Shown one piece after another: positions 40,112 to 50,819 of a DNA stretch of 64,000 bases. The stretch comes from Clostridioides difficile ATCC 9689 = DSM 1296 (lineage in GTDB: Bacteria; Bacillota; Clostridia; Peptostreptococcales; Peptostreptococcaceae). Position numbers and translations under genes: made by a program. Under the pieces are notes generated by a model. The model searched no databases and was not told the origin of the DNA. It was given only the letters and a program-made list of their open reading frames with translations. How positions within the stretch are numbered: the first letter of the stretch is position 1; each line of letters opens with the position of its first letter. The stretch spans positions 3,410,001 through 3,474,000 of the forward strand of contig NZ_CP011968.1 of the NCBI RefSeq assembly GCF_001077535.1, in the 5' to 3' direction.

Positions 40112-41320
40112 TCAACCAAATATAATTGGACCTATTATACTAGCAAATGCCACTGATGCAATGGTTACAGTAACAAATCCTCCTATAATCATCTTTGGTA
40201 ATAAATAATCTGTTGCCCTTTGTTTTTCTTCTTCAGTTCCTTCCATAGCATCAATACCTTCATTGGAAATTATCTGTGTTGCAGGATAAGCTAGCATACA
40301 AGTTACACCAATTGCAGCTGACATTCTTGGAGAATATCCCAATAGTTTTCCTACAATTGCAGTAAATAGTATTATAAATACAGAGCCTACAACAAGTATT
40401 CCTATAGTTGGAATAATCATCCCAAACAATGCTGTTGGAGTTACCTTAGCAAGTCCTCCAGGTAACATCAACATACAACCAAACATTATAATTCCATTAG
40501 ATTGAGATTTATCTAAAATTCCTTTTTCTAAAAAACCTATTCGTGTAAAAATCAACCCTACTAACAAACATGCTATGTTGGGATTTAAATAATAGTTTGC
40601 AGGGGTAAATCCTGGTATTAAAGTAGCCAATCCTACAAAATTACCAATCATAGCAACAAATGAAAGCTTTGCAAGATATACTAAAGTAGATGATTTTTTA
40701 CCTAAATCTTCTTTAAAAATTCTCATACTTGGAAGTTTAAAATTACTTTTTGACTCATCTTTCAAAAAATCCCCGTTATCTCTTTTAAATTTTAATTCTT
40801 TATTTATACAATATGTAGTTATCGGAATGCCAAAGAACTTTTGAAATGATAATACTAGAATTACAAATGCAGCAAGTTCAGGTCTATTTGCAGCTTCTGC
40901 AACAGTTGTTACGATAATACCAGCAACAGTAGAACCCGCTATTGGAGGTGCTGCTATTAAAGCATACTCTCTACCAAATAACATACTACCCACTGTTAAA
41001 CAGCCAACCCCTATTCCTACAATACCTACTAATGCAATTACAACCGTTTTCCATTCATGACATAAGTCTTCAAGATTTATAAGTGTTCCTAAGTTAGTTA
41101 TTAATAAAGCTATACCAAAGTTGCTCATTGCAGCTAATATCCCTGATGCTCCTGTAATGTCTTTTGGTAAAATATTTGTCCAAAATCCTAGTAAAAATAT
41201 AATACATACAAATAACAATGTTGAAATTGCACCTTTTGTTTTCTTAGATAAAAACTCACTAAAAGCATAAATCATTACACATACAGTAAAGCAAGTAAGT
41301 GGATTCCAAAAATTTTCCAT
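40112..41320 (-). CDS. Multi-helix membrane transporter of uncertain family
   Basis: A 402-residue, strongly hydrophobic protein with about 10-11 helices. Notable segments are 'LIAAPPIAGSTVAGIIVTTVAEA' and 'AAIGVTCMLAYPATQIISNEG', which look like paired re-entrant or helix-break regions. It resembles DUF3100-like or GltS-like carriers in general pattern, but I cannot assign the family securely. As first gene before two M20 hydrolases (30-base gap), it most likely imports their substrate. The ribosome site is AGGAGG. Confidence 0.7.
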   Translation of the reverse strand: MENFWNPLTCFTVCVMIYAFSEFLSKKTKGAISTLLFVCIIFLLGFWTNILPKDITGASGILAAMSNFGIALLITNLGTLINLEDLCHEWKTVVIALVGIVGIGVGCLTVGSMLFGREYALIAAPPIAGSTVAGIIVTTVAEAANRPELAAFVILVLSFQKFFGIPITTYCINKELKFKRDNGDFLKDESKSNFKLPSMRIFKEDLGKKSSTLVYLAKLSFVAMIGNFVGLATLIPGFTPANYYLNPNIACLLVGLIFTRIGFLEKGILDKSQSNGIIMFGCMLMLPGGLAKVTPTALFGMIIPTIGILVVGSVFIILFTAIVGKLLGYSPRMSAAIGVTCMLAYPATQIISNEGIDAMEGTEEEKQRATDYLLPKMIIGGFVTVTIASVAFASIIGPIIFG

Positions 41321-41440
41321 TGTTGTTTCCTCCTAAATATAATAATTTTTTATCAATAAAACAATAATTATAAAATGTATATTATGCAGTTATTCTTAAC
41401 TACATATGGTATAGCTTGATATTTTTTGATGATATTATAT

Positions 41441-41974
41441 ACGTCCTAAATTATTCCTAAAATATCTAAATAAATATAACTAGAGTTAACTCTCTAAATA
41501 TTAACTATAGTTATCAACTTACTAGATTTCTTTTTGATTTTTACTTTCTACATAATTTTACGAGTTAGAATTGTACTTCAACTACTCTCTATATTAGTAT
41601 ACATGTTGGAAGACTTATATTTATTTAAATATTAGATATAGAATACATTTTTATAAACGTCTTAAATTATTCTTAAAATATCTAAAACGAAATAATAATA
41701 TACCCATTAAACCAATATTATCAGAATATACTTCACTTTAAGTCTTCTTTATATAGAAATTTTATCTATTAGTGCATCCCCTCCTTTGTAAATTAGACTA
41801 TTTCTAAACGAATTTAGATATCTTATTCCTAGGAACTATTACTAGAAACAAAAATTATTTATTATATTAAATCAATGATAAGCCATACTTTAAAATTCTT
41901 TCTATACAAGTATGATTTATCATATAATGACATCTATACCTTTATCTTTATAGTAGTCCTAAATTATTCTTAAA
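41441..41974. repeat. Dispersed 30-bp direct repeats in a 1-kb control region
   Basis: Two 30-bp copies, 41441-41470 and 41657-41686, differ at only two positions. A third partial copy is at 41955-41974 and a weaker one at 42025-42044. The core reads GTCYTAAATTATTCYTAAA. Perfect palindromes AGAGTTAACTCT (41482-41493) and AACTATAGTT (41503-41512) lie between them. The region 41321-42200 has no gene and precedes the transporter/M20 operon, so these are probably regulator-binding sites. Confidence 0.65.
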
Positions 41975-42200
41975 TTTACAATAAAAATAATTTCACTATT
42001 TATAAAAATACTTGTTTTTATATTGTCAAACTATTCTTAATATAGATTATAATTTTAAATCTTTTCTTTGTCAATATATTCTGACATTTTTCCAGAAAAT
42101 TTATAAAGTTATATAGTGAGTAAATCATACTATTTTTATATAATGAGTAAATTATACTATGAATATGTCTAAATATTTACTTAAGTATAAACATAAAAAA

Positions 42201-42258
42201 TGTGTATTCTCCTTTTTATAGTAATTTTAGTTGCCATTACTTTTAAGAAGAATACACA
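42201..42258 (-). terminator. Terminator of bgl cassette 2
   Basis: A perfect 10-bp outer stem (42201-42210 with 42249-42258) encloses a smaller hairpin (42221-42225 with 42236-42240). The minus strand continues with TTTTTTATG. Confidence 0.8.
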
Positions 42259-42344
42259 CTTTACTTTAAAGACCCTATACTCTATTTTAAATGCTTTACT
42301 AGACACTAATTAACATTAGTTCCTAACTTCTATTTATCTTATTC

Positions 42345-43811
<1,467 letters not shown>

Positions 43812-43818
43812 CTAAAAT

Positions 43819-45690
43819 TTATACTATTACAGTTAATAATTCTTCTGATTCATCATTTGATGAGATTACATCTAAATAATCGCTAGTATTTGTAACTACA
43901 GTTATTATAGTAGAATCAAAGCCTTCCTCTATAATTTTATCAGATTCAAATACTGCTAAAGCATCTCCTTTTTTAACCCTTTGATTTTGTGTTACAAGAC
44001 TTTCAAAGAATTTTCCATCTAAGTTTACAGTATCTATCCCAATATGAATTAATATTTCTAATCCTTCATCAGTCACTATACCATATGCATGTTTAGTTGG
44101 AAATACTATAGTTATAGTTCCATCTACAGGAGATATAACAGTTGATTTTGATTCACTAGGTATAACTCCAACCCCTTTACCTAATGCTCCAGATGAAAAT
44201 GCTTTGTCATTAACTTCCCCAAGTGCAATTACCTGACCTTTTGCAACATTTCCAATACTAATAGTTCTTGAATTGTTCTCGTTGATTATTAGTTCTAATT
44301 CTTTTTCATTATCACCCTTAACTTCTTCTTTTTCATCTGAAGGTATTCCTAGTAAATAGGAAGCTGCTGTTGCTGCTACAAATGATACTACTACACTTAT
44401 TATCATAAATGTAAAGTTAGATACTTCTCCTCCAACAAGATATGTTGGTAATGCAGCTAATCCCCAAACCATTCCATATGTTTTAACTTGAGCTAAACCT
44501 GCTATTAAACCACCTATACCTCCACCTATCATTACTGCTACAAATGGTCTTCTATATTTCATAAACACACCAAACACTGAAGGTTCTGTAACTCCCATAA
44601 GTGCACTAAAACTTACTGTACCAAATAGTTGTTTTTGTTCTTTATTCCTAGTTTTTAAGAAATATCCAAACATTGCACCACAAACTGCAATATCAGATAT
44701 TGTTGCAGCGCCCATAAAAATTGGGTCATACCCCAATGTTGTCACAGAATTTAAAGATATAGGCATAGTAAAGTTTGCTGCACCAAAAACTATTAAGAGT
44801 GGTTGTAAAGCTGCATACAGTGCAACAACACTCCAATTACCCAATGTATCAATTAAAAACATACATGCATAGTTTAATCCATCACCAATCCACATACCAA
44901 TAGGTCCAAATACAGTTAATGTAACTGATAGAGTTATTATTAAAGATAATACTGGAACTAAAAAATAGTGTAGTGCTTTAGGTAATATTTTTTTCAAACC
45001 TTCAATTATAATTCCCATTGCCCATACTCCTAAAAGTATTGGAATAAAACTGTTTGCATAAGTTGTAGCCTGTAAATTTATACCAAATAAACTTAATCCT
45101 TCTACACCATCTATTGATGAAGATAATAACGTAACTGCTAACACTACTGCTATATAGGGATTTACATTAAGTCTTTTTGCTGATGCTATTGCAATTAATA
45201 CTGGTAAGAAGTGAAATGTAGCACTTCTTAATGTATCTAATATTTGATATGTAGGACTGTCACTCTGAAGTATGCCAGACATATTTAAAAGTGCTAATAT
45301 ACTTGCAAGTATACCAGCTGCAAGTAGTACTTCAATTACTGAAGTCATAGTCTCTGAGACTACCACAAAGATGGAATTAAATATACCTTTGATACCTCTA
45401 ATTCCCTTTTTTCTTTCACTTTTTATACTTGATTCACTTGAACTTAAACCTATCATAGACATAAACTCGTTATATACATCTACAACATGAGTACCTATTA
45501 TAATTTGATAAGCAACATCATTAGAAACTACATCAATTACTCCTTTTAATTTTTTAATTTCTTCTGTTTGAGCGATACTCCTATCATTTAAAGTAAATCT
45601 TAAACGAGTAACACAATGCGCTACCGACTTTATATTTTCTTTTCCCCCTATAAGTTTTATTATATTTTCATTTAAATCTTTATATTTCAT
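43819..45690 (-). CDS. Beta-glucoside PTS permease EIIBCA
   Basis: 623 residues. EIIB carries phospho-Cys26 in 'SVAHCVTRLRF', EIIC has 'GVTEPSVFGVFMKYR', and EIIA has the phospho-His near 549 in 'ILIHIGIDTVNLDGK'. The ATG overlaps the end of the antiterminator gene by 11 bases, so translation is probably coupled. This differs from cassettes 1 and 3, where a gap with a RAT-like element separates the two genes. Confidence 0.95.
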   Translation of the reverse strand: MKYKDLNENIIKLIGGKENIKSVAHCVTRLRFTLNDRSIAQTEEIKKLKGVIDVVSNDVAYQIIIGTHVVDVYNEFMSMIGLSSSESSIKSERKKGIRGIKGIFNSIFVVVSETMTSVIEVLLAAGILASILALLNMSGILQSDSPTYQILDTLRSATFHFLPVLIAIASAKRLNVNPYIAVVLAVTLLSSSIDGVEGLSLFGINLQATTYANSFIPILLGVWAMGIIIEGLKKILPKALHYFLVPVLSLIITLSVTLTVFGPIGMWIGDGLNYACMFLIDTLGNWSVVALYAALQPLLIVFGAANFTMPISLNSVTTLGYDPIFMGAATISDIAVCGAMFGYFLKTRNKEQKQLFGTVSFSALMGVTEPSVFGVFMKYRRPFVAVMIGGGIGGLIAGLAQVKTYGMVWGLAALPTYLVGGEVSNFTFMIISVVVSFVAATAASYLLGIPSDEKEEVKGDNEKELELIINENNSRTISIGNVAKGQVIALGEVNDKAFSSGALGKGVGVIPSESKSTVISPVDGTITIVFPTKHAYGIVTDEGLEILIHIGIDTVNLDGKFFESLVTQNQRVKKGDALAVFESDKIIEEGFDSTIITVVTNTSDYLDVISSNDESEELLTVIV

Positions 45691-46540
45691 CTGATTTTGC
45701 CTCCAGTCTTTGAGTCACCCTATTTATATGCAACATTAAATAAGTTTCTTCACTTATAGATATATCGACATTAAATTGTGATTTTATATATTTTCTTATC
45801 TTTTGAACACTTCCAAATGACTTTGGATAAAGTTGACTTACTTGTTTATATAAATCTATAGAATTATCTTCATCTATTGAAGCTTCATCCGACATAATTC
45901 TTTGGATAAAGTACTGTAGATGAGTAGTAAATCTCATATAATTTGTTGAAGTTTCATCTAGCTCTACATTAAAATGATATTTTATTATAGAAACTATATC
46001 TGCTAAAGTTCTCAACTCTACAATTGTACTATCATGAGACTCTTTATTTACCTCCATATTTACAAAATGAAGTGCTATTGATACTGCCTCATCATCAGGA
46101 AGATTAATTCCCTTACTATCACCAATTAATTTTAGTGCATGCATTCCAATTTCAAAATGCTTTGGATAAAATCTTTTAACATTCCATACCAAAGGACTTT
46201 TTATAAATTGATTCTTTTCACATCTTTTAAGTAAAAACTCTAAATGGTCTAGTAAGGTTAAGCTTAGATAATCACTTGACTTTATATTTAAAGCTTTCTC
46301 ACCATATTCAATTATTTCATTAATAAGAACTATATTATTGGAGTCTGAGTTTTGTAGTAGATAACTAAAGTGTTCTAGCATATCGTATGAATCTAGTATA
46401 TATGTTCTCTCTATTTCATTTTCATTTATTACTTGTCCCACTCTTTTTTTAAAGCCAATTCCTTTAACAAATACAATAATTTCATTTTTACCTCTTTTTA
46501 CTAAGGCTACATTATTATTTAAAATCTGAATTATTTTCAT
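45680..46540 (-). CDS. LicT/BglG-type transcriptional antiterminator
   Basis: 286 residues: CAT RNA-binding domain (about 1-55, 'IIQILNNNVALVKRGKN'), then two PRD domains with histidines in 'LLDHLEFLL', 'ALHFVNME', 'TTHLQYFIQRI' and 'MLHINRV'. It is more divergent than the other two antiterminators here. Its leader RAT (46615-46644) is the classical GTTACTG...GCAGGC type. Confidence 0.93.
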   Translation of the reverse strand: MKIIQILNNNVALVKRGKNEIIVFVKGIGFKKRVGQVINENEIERTYILDSYDMLEHFSYLLQNSDSNNIVLINEIIEYGEKALNIKSSDYLSLTLLDHLEFLLKRCEKNQFIKSPLVWNVKRFYPKHFEIGMHALKLIGDSKGINLPDDEAVSIALHFVNMEVNKESHDSTIVELRTLADIVSIIKYHFNVELDETSTNYMRFTTHLQYFIQRIMSDEASIDEDNSIDLYKQVSQLYPKSFGSVQKIRKYIKSQFNVDISISEETYLMLHINRVTQRLEAKSDEI

Positions 46541-46561
46541 ATATTCCTCCCTTCAATAAAA

Positions 46562-46621
46562 AGAACTCAAGCATATATGTATAGAGTATCCCTCTATTTT
46601 TCACATATATACTTGAGTTCT
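46562..46621 (-). terminator. Leader terminator of bgl cassette 2
   Basis: A 19-bp stem (46562-46580 with 46603-46621, one G-U pair) is followed by TTTTTATTG on the minus strand. The 5' arm overlaps the RAT end. Confidence 0.9.
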
Positions 46622-46644
46622 GCCTGCTAATCAGTAACATACTC
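46615..46644 (-). promoter_or_regulatory. RAT antiterminator site, cassette 2
   Basis: The minus strand reads GAGTATGTTACTG, ATTA, GCAGGCAGAACTC. This is a close match to the LicT RAT pattern (GTTACTG...GCAGGCA.AAC). It overlaps the terminator stem. Confidence 0.9.
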
Positions 46645-46702
46645 AAAATTATGACTACGTCGCCATAATTAAAATTCTTTTTTGTTTAATTTCATATTCT
46701 AT

Positions 46703-46731
46703 ATGTTATACTATCCATATAAATCTGTCAA
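46703..46731 (-). promoter_or_regulatory. Sigma-A promoter of bgl cassette 2
   Basis: The minus strand has TTGACA (46726-46731), a 17-base spacer and TAACAT (46703-46708), identical in boxes to the promoter of cassette 1. Confidence 0.75.
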
Positions 46732-46802
46732 CGGTTTCCTAGATATTTTTTTTTTCTATAACTACAAGCTCTGTTATGCGATTATCTGACAAGGTTTATA
46801 TA

Positions 46803-46887
46803 CTAAATTGATACTATTTTACCGTCACTAATATTTATAATATTGTCTGAACCATTATCTATTTTACTATTATGAATTATCATAGTA
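46803..46887 (-). pseudogene. Fragment of an ABC transporter ATPase (C-terminus)
   Basis: A minus-strand frame ending at TAG 46803-46805 reads 'TMIIHNSKIDNGSDNIINIS' and then 'DGKIVSI'. This is the C-terminal pattern of FtsE/LolD-type ATPases ('THD...SDRIISIKDG.I'), comparable with the intact protein at 59818. Nothing upstream continues it, so it is a relic. Confidence 0.6.
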
Positions 46888-46930
46888 ATGCTTTTAAATA
46901 TAATGAACTGTATGTTAACAAATAAATTCT

Positions 46931-47134
46931 TAAGATATATTAACATATAAAGTCTTAAGTTTAGTTTTATTTAATCACTATTAAGATATATTAATAGGTA
47001 AAGCTTCAAATTTAGTTTCATTTAAATGCTAGTAAGATATACTAATATATAAATACTTAAATTTAGTTTTATTTAAACACTAGTAAGATATACTAATATA
47101 TAAATACTTAAATTTAGTTTTATTTAAACACTCT
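46931..47134. repeat. Four tandem 51-bp repeats
   Basis: Units start at 46931, 46982, 47033 and 47084, each beginning TAAGATATAYTAA. Units 3 and 4 are almost identical; units 1 and 2 are more diverged. They lie between bgl cassette 2 and the next gene, about 200 bases upstream of the cassette promoter. No gene is present in 46888-47185. Confidence 0.9.
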
Positions 47135-47185
47135 AGTGATATTTTTAAATAAATTTTAATAAAAATCATTCTATTTTGTCATAAA

Positions 47186-47590
47186 TCATTTATCTGGCTT
47201 ATATTTAAGATATATTGGTGGATACTTTACACTTTTTAATTCCTCATTACTTCTTAAAAGTTTATTATTATTTTCCATATCATAAATTTGTAACATTACT
47301 TTATTTACATATAGAGCATAATAATTATCACTATAAAAATATTGATACTCATATCGAGGGTCACCTTTGTAATACACTTTGTATAGTATTCCTTCGTAAC
47401 TTGCCTTCTTGGCTTTTTCTTTTGTAATACTTTTTATATTATCTTTTGAAATATCTTGCTTTACCATATACTTATCAATATATGTTTCAGCATCTTTCCA
47501 TGGTTTAATGTAGTTTTTATATACAACAAACCCTGTTACACTTATAATACCTATAATTAATACTATAAAAATAACTTTATATTTTTTCAT
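47186..47590 (-). CDS. DUF3139-like small membrane-anchored protein
   Basis: 134 residues. An N-terminal membrane helix (about 6-24) is followed by an extracytoplasmic domain with 'AETYIDKYMVKQDI' and several Tyr-rich strands ('YKVYYKGDPRYEYQYFY'). This fits the DUF3139 family of clostridial and bacillar small proteins of unknown role. No lipobox Cys is seen. GGAGG precedes the ATG. Confidence 0.75.
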   Translation of the reverse strand: MKKYKVIFIVLIIGIISVTGFVVYKNYIKPWKDAETYIDKYMVKQDISKDNIKSITKEKAKKASYEGILYKVYYKGDPRYEYQYFYSDNYYALYVNKVMLQIYDMENNNKLLRSNEELKSVKYPPIYLKYKPDK

Positions 47591-47642
47591 ATTAATCCTC
47601 CTTCATTTATTATTTAAAACTCGATATAATGCACTAAAAAAA

Positions 47643-47675
47643 GGATGTTATCTTTTTTATTAAAATATAACATCC
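47643..47675 (-). terminator. Terminator after the glycosyltransferase gene
   Basis: Stem GGATGTTAT (47643-47651) with ATAACATCC (47667-47675), followed by TTTTTT on the minus strand. Confidence 0.85.
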
Positions 47676-47781
47676 CTCATATTTAGCATCAATATATATG
47701 CCCCAACTGGTAGGTTAAAAGACCCCACTGTCAGTACTTTGATTAAATTACATGTATGTATATATATTTTTAACAAATCTA

Positions 47782-48969
47782 TTATATGTCAACTTGTCTA
47801 CTATTACATATAATCTGTAATATTACATCTGCTGCTTTTTTTGAGCCTCCTGCATTATAAAAGCTTTTTGATAGTTTAGTTGCATTTTCTTTATATTCAT
47901 TGTCATTTATAACTTGAAATACTGCTTTTTTAATACTTTCTGACTTATCCTCTTTTAACATAATTCCTGCTCCCAAATGAACAACTCTCTTAGCTACCAT
48001 TCTCTGCTCCGAATGTTGAGGAAATAATACCATAGGTACTCCATAATATAAACTTTCATTAACACTATTCATCCCAGAATGAGTAACAAACACATCAGTT
48101 TTTTGAAGTATAGCAATCTGTTCAACACTATTTTTAACCTCAAAATTATTTGGTATATTTCCTAAACTTTTAATATTAGTACTTCTACCAACAGACATAA
48201 TCACATCAACATCAGAATCTTTAAATGCATTTATACAGTTTTTATAAAAGCTAACATTTTTATTATTAATTGTACCAAGCGAAATATATATTAGCTTTCT
48301 TTTTCTCTCTTTAGGTTCAATAATCAACTTTGATACTGATGGACCTACAAATGAATACTTACTAGAGAAGGTTTCTACCATTGGTTGAAATTCTTTTGAT
48401 GTATATACAATGGTATCCGTATCATTATCATTAGAAACTATAGAAATAAAATTTTTTACTTCATACCCTTTTCTTTGTAAAAGCTTTATTTTTTTATTAA
48501 TGCGTCTTACACCAAAAATCATACGTATAATTTCTATAAAGTTTTGTTTCATCAACTTTGCTGTATGTTTATTAAATGCAAAAGTTGTTGTAGAGCATAC
48601 ATATGGAATATTAAGTTTTTGTGCAAATAACTTTCCCCAAAAACTTAATGAATCTGATACAATGCAATCTGGATTAAAATCTTTAAGTTCTCTACAAACT
48701 TTTTCATCTAAAGAAATAGTAGTATCTACTATCATCTCAATTAATCCAGGAAAATCCTTACCAATTTTTTTCTCATCTCCAGGGAGTAATTCTGGAAGGT
48801 ATTTATCACAACAAATAAATTTTGCTCCAGCACCTTCAATTTTATCTTTAAATTCATTAAAAGAATAATACAATACCTCATTTCCTCTATCCACTAATTC
48901 ACGAACTACTTCAATAGTAGGATTAGTATGACCATATGCAGGAATGCTAAAAAATACTATTTTACTCAT
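47782..48969 (-). CDS. MGT-type UDP-glycosyltransferase (GT1)
   Basis: 395 residues, GT-B fold. The N-terminus 'IVFFSIPAYGHTNPTIEVVREL' and the C-terminal donor-site block 'VFVTHSGMNSVNESLYYGVPMVLFPQHSEQ' are diagnostic of macrolide-glycosyltransferase-like enzymes. They transfer sugar from a UDP-sugar to small lipophilic acceptors, sometimes detoxifying antibiotics. It is followed upstream by an XRE/AbrB regulator (31-base gap), forming a two-gene operon. Confidence 0.92.
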   Translation of the reverse strand: MSKIVFFSIPAYGHTNPTIEVVRELVDRGNEVLYYSFNEFKDKIEGAGAKFICCDKYLPELLPGDEKKIGKDFPGLIEMIVDTTISLDEKVCRELKDFNPDCIVSDSLSFWGKLFAQKLNIPYVCSTTTFAFNKHTAKLMKQNFIEIIRMIFGVRRINKKIKLLQRKGYEVKNFISIVSNDNDTDTIVYTSKEFQPMVETFSSKYSFVGPSVSKLIIEPKERKRKLIYISLGTINNKNVSFYKNCINAFKDSDVDVIMSVGRSTNIKSLGNIPNNFEVKNSVEQIAILQKTDVFVTHSGMNSVNESLYYGVPMVLFPQHSEQRMVAKRVVHLGAGIMLKEDKSESIKKAVFQVINDNEYKENATKLSKSFYNAGGSKKAADVILQIICNSRQVDI

Positions 48970-49000
48970 ATTTCATACCTCCTTTTATAATTTTTTTAAA

Positions 49001-49426
49001 TCATTCTTCTTTACGTACTACTCCCACATGACCTATAAAATTTATCAAATCACGTTGATGAACAATTCCTAATCCTCTTTCCTCATCTCCAAGTACCAAT
49101 AATTTATCTCCTGCATTTATATTAAATACTTCTCTTGCTTCTTTTGGAATGACAATCTGACCACGTTCACCAACTACAACTGCTCCAAAGAAAAACTTTC
49201 CTTTAGGAGGTACTATAATACCTGTTTTTTCTTCTGAATGATTAACTAAGTCATCTAGTTTGACATTGTACAATTTTGCAAGTTTAATGCAACTACCTAT
49301 ATCAGGAATAGATTCTCCACTTTCCCATTTTGCTATTGATTGTCTAGAAACATTAAGTTTTTCAGCTAATTCTTCTTGTGTATACTGGTTGATTTTTCTT
49401 AGACTTTTTAAATTCTCATTAATCAT
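49001..49426 (-). CDS. XRE helix-turn-helix and AbrB-domain regulator
   Basis: About 141 residues. Residues 5-60 form an XRE helix-turn-helix ('YTQEELAEKLNVSRQSIAKWESG'). A linker follows, then a SpoVT/AbrB-type swapped-hairpin domain ('VGERGQIVIPKEAREVFNINAGDKLLVLGD'). Two DNA-binding domains in one short protein is a less common layout. I place the start at the ATG at 49426, because AGGAGG is only 1 base before the ATG at 49435. It probably controls itself and the glycosyltransferase gene. Confidence 0.88.
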   Translation of the reverse strand: MINENLKSLRKINQYTQEELAEKLNVSRQSIAKWESGESIPDIGSCIKLAKLYNVKLDDLVNHSEEKTGIIVPPKGKFFFGAVVVGERGQIVIPKEAREVFNINAGDKLLVLGDEERGLGIVHQRDLINFIGHVGVVRKEE

Positions 49427-49553
49427 ATTTTTCATACCTCCTATGTTTATAATATTGGATTTATTATTTAAATTCTATCAACTAATCTTAACATTCATAT
49501 ATATATTTATATACTTTTATTATATAAATTTATTATTCAGGTAACATATTTCC

Positions 49554-49748
49554 TTAAGTTATCGTAAACAAAAAAACAAGCACAAATCTACTAACTGTTG
49601 TTAAAGTATTTAAGTTAAGGTCATTTACATTATCAAATATTTCTACACCTTTAAAATAACCTTTATATTTATAATCTTTCATAAGCAAATTATTATCCCT
49701 TCTCATATACAAGTCCAGTTGATGTCTTGTTGCTAAATTTAATGGTAA
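49554..49748 (-). pseudogene. Orphan open stretch, possible gene relic
   Basis: A 64-codon minus-strand frame without start codon or ribosome site reads '...LATRHQLDLYMRRDNNLLMK' and continues to a stop at 49554. The composition looks protein-like, but I do not recognise it. It overlaps the operator at 49735-49765. Confidence 0.3.
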
Positions 49749-49765
49749 TCAAATTCTTTACCAAT
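49735..49765. promoter_or_regulatory. 31-bp operator-like repeat upstream of EFR1 gene
   Basis: This 31-bp sequence is repeated exactly, inverted, at 52043-52073. It contains the dyad TGGTAA-N9-TTACCA. Exactly 23 bases downstream is an extended -10 box TGTTATAAT (TATAAT at 49789-49794). Confidence 0.8.
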
Positions 49766-49903
49766 AAGTATAAAAATTACTAATGTGTTATAATTTTCTT
49801 AACTACTAAATTTTACATACATTTGAATAGAATATATCAATAAATTACTATAATAAATAAAAAATTAAGAGTTAAAATAAAAAATAGTTAGGGAGATATT
49901 ATT

Positions 49904-50653
49904 ATGATTTTATATTTTAGCGGAACTGGTAATAGCCGATATGTGGCTCGTAAAATTGCACAAGAATTAAATGATGAACTGATATCACTAAATCAACTTA
50001 TAAAAGAGGAAAAAACAGATGAATTAATATCAGCAGATAAACCATTCATATTTGTATGTCCTACTTATGCATGGAGATTGCCAATAGTGGTTACGGATTT
50101 TATAAAAGAAACAAAATTTCTAGGAAGCAACAGAGTTTACTTTGTAATGACTTGTGGTGGAGATACAGCAAAATCCATAAACTATATTCAAAAACTATGT
50201 AAATATAAGGAATGGCAATTAAAAGGTATGGCAGAAATTAAAATGCCAGAGAATTATATAGCTTTATTTTCTACAACAGACAAAGAAACATCAAAACAAA
50301 TGATTAAAGAAGCAGATAAACAAATATATAGGATTATTTCTGATATACGCAATGAAAATGAATTTGAAACTATTACTCCTAGTGGCTTAGGAGGTACAAT
50401 TAAAAGTGGTATAATAAATACAGTTTTTTATAAGACAATTATTAGTGCCAAAGGATTTCATTATACTGATAAATGCATTGGCTGTGGAAAATGTGTAGAG
50501 CTATGTCCTTTAAATAATATTAATTTAAAAAACAAAAAACCAGTTTGGAAAAATAACTGTACTCATTGTATGGCATGTATTTGTGGTTGCCCCACTGAAG
50601 CTATTGAGTATAAAAATAAAACTCAAAACAGAGAAAGATACTATTTAGAATAA
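49904..50653 (+). CDS. EFR1-type flavodoxin-ferredoxin protein
   Basis: 249 residues. The N-terminal flavodoxin-like half begins 'ILYFSGTGNSRYVARKIA' (FMN phosphate loop) and has 'VCPTYAWRLP'. The C-terminal part has two [4Fe-4S] motifs: 'CIGCGKCVELCP' and 'CTHCMACICGCP'. This is the EFR1 family, thought to move low-potential electrons in the cytoplasm. It shares its operator and promoter layout with the convergent ferredoxin-nitroreductase gene, so the two redox proteins are probably co-induced. Confidence 0.9.
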   Translation: MILYFSGTGNSRYVARKIAQELNDELISLNQLIKEEKTDELISADKPFIFVCPTYAWRLPIVVTDFIKETKFLGSNRVYFVMTCGGDTAKSINYIQKLCKYKEWQLKGMAEIKMPENYIALFSTTDKETSKQMIKEADKQIYRIISDIRNENEFETITPSGLGGTIKSGIINTVFYKTIISAKGFHYTDKCIGCGKCVELCPLNNINLKNKKPVWKNNCTHCMACICGCPTEAIEYKNKTQNRERYYLE

Positions 50654-50683
50654 TATATTCTTAATATTTAAACCATTATAAAA

Positions 50684-50750
50684 TGAACTATACCCATTGT
50701 TTTATACAGTTTTACATATTTTAACTGTCTCCTAAGATGGGTATAGTTCA
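50684..50750. terminator. Large cruciform-type hairpin between convergent genes
   Basis: Outer arms 50684-50697 and 50737-50750 pair perfectly over 14 bases; an inner ACAGTT/AACTGT pairs too. It separates the convergent EFR1 and ArsR genes. The following bases 50757-50784 (GTGTCTCAAAGTGAAC...) match the hairpin at 32100-32134. Confidence 0.6.
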
Positions 50751-50819
50751 AAAGATAGTGTCTCAAAGTGAACTTTTTAGTTCCTAAATCAATCTTTTTT
50801 GTATTAAATCAAGTATAAT

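Noticed and set aside
46931..47134. CRISPR array
   Set aside because: The 51-bp units are contiguous with no unique spacers, and no cas gene is near. It is a tandem repeat.
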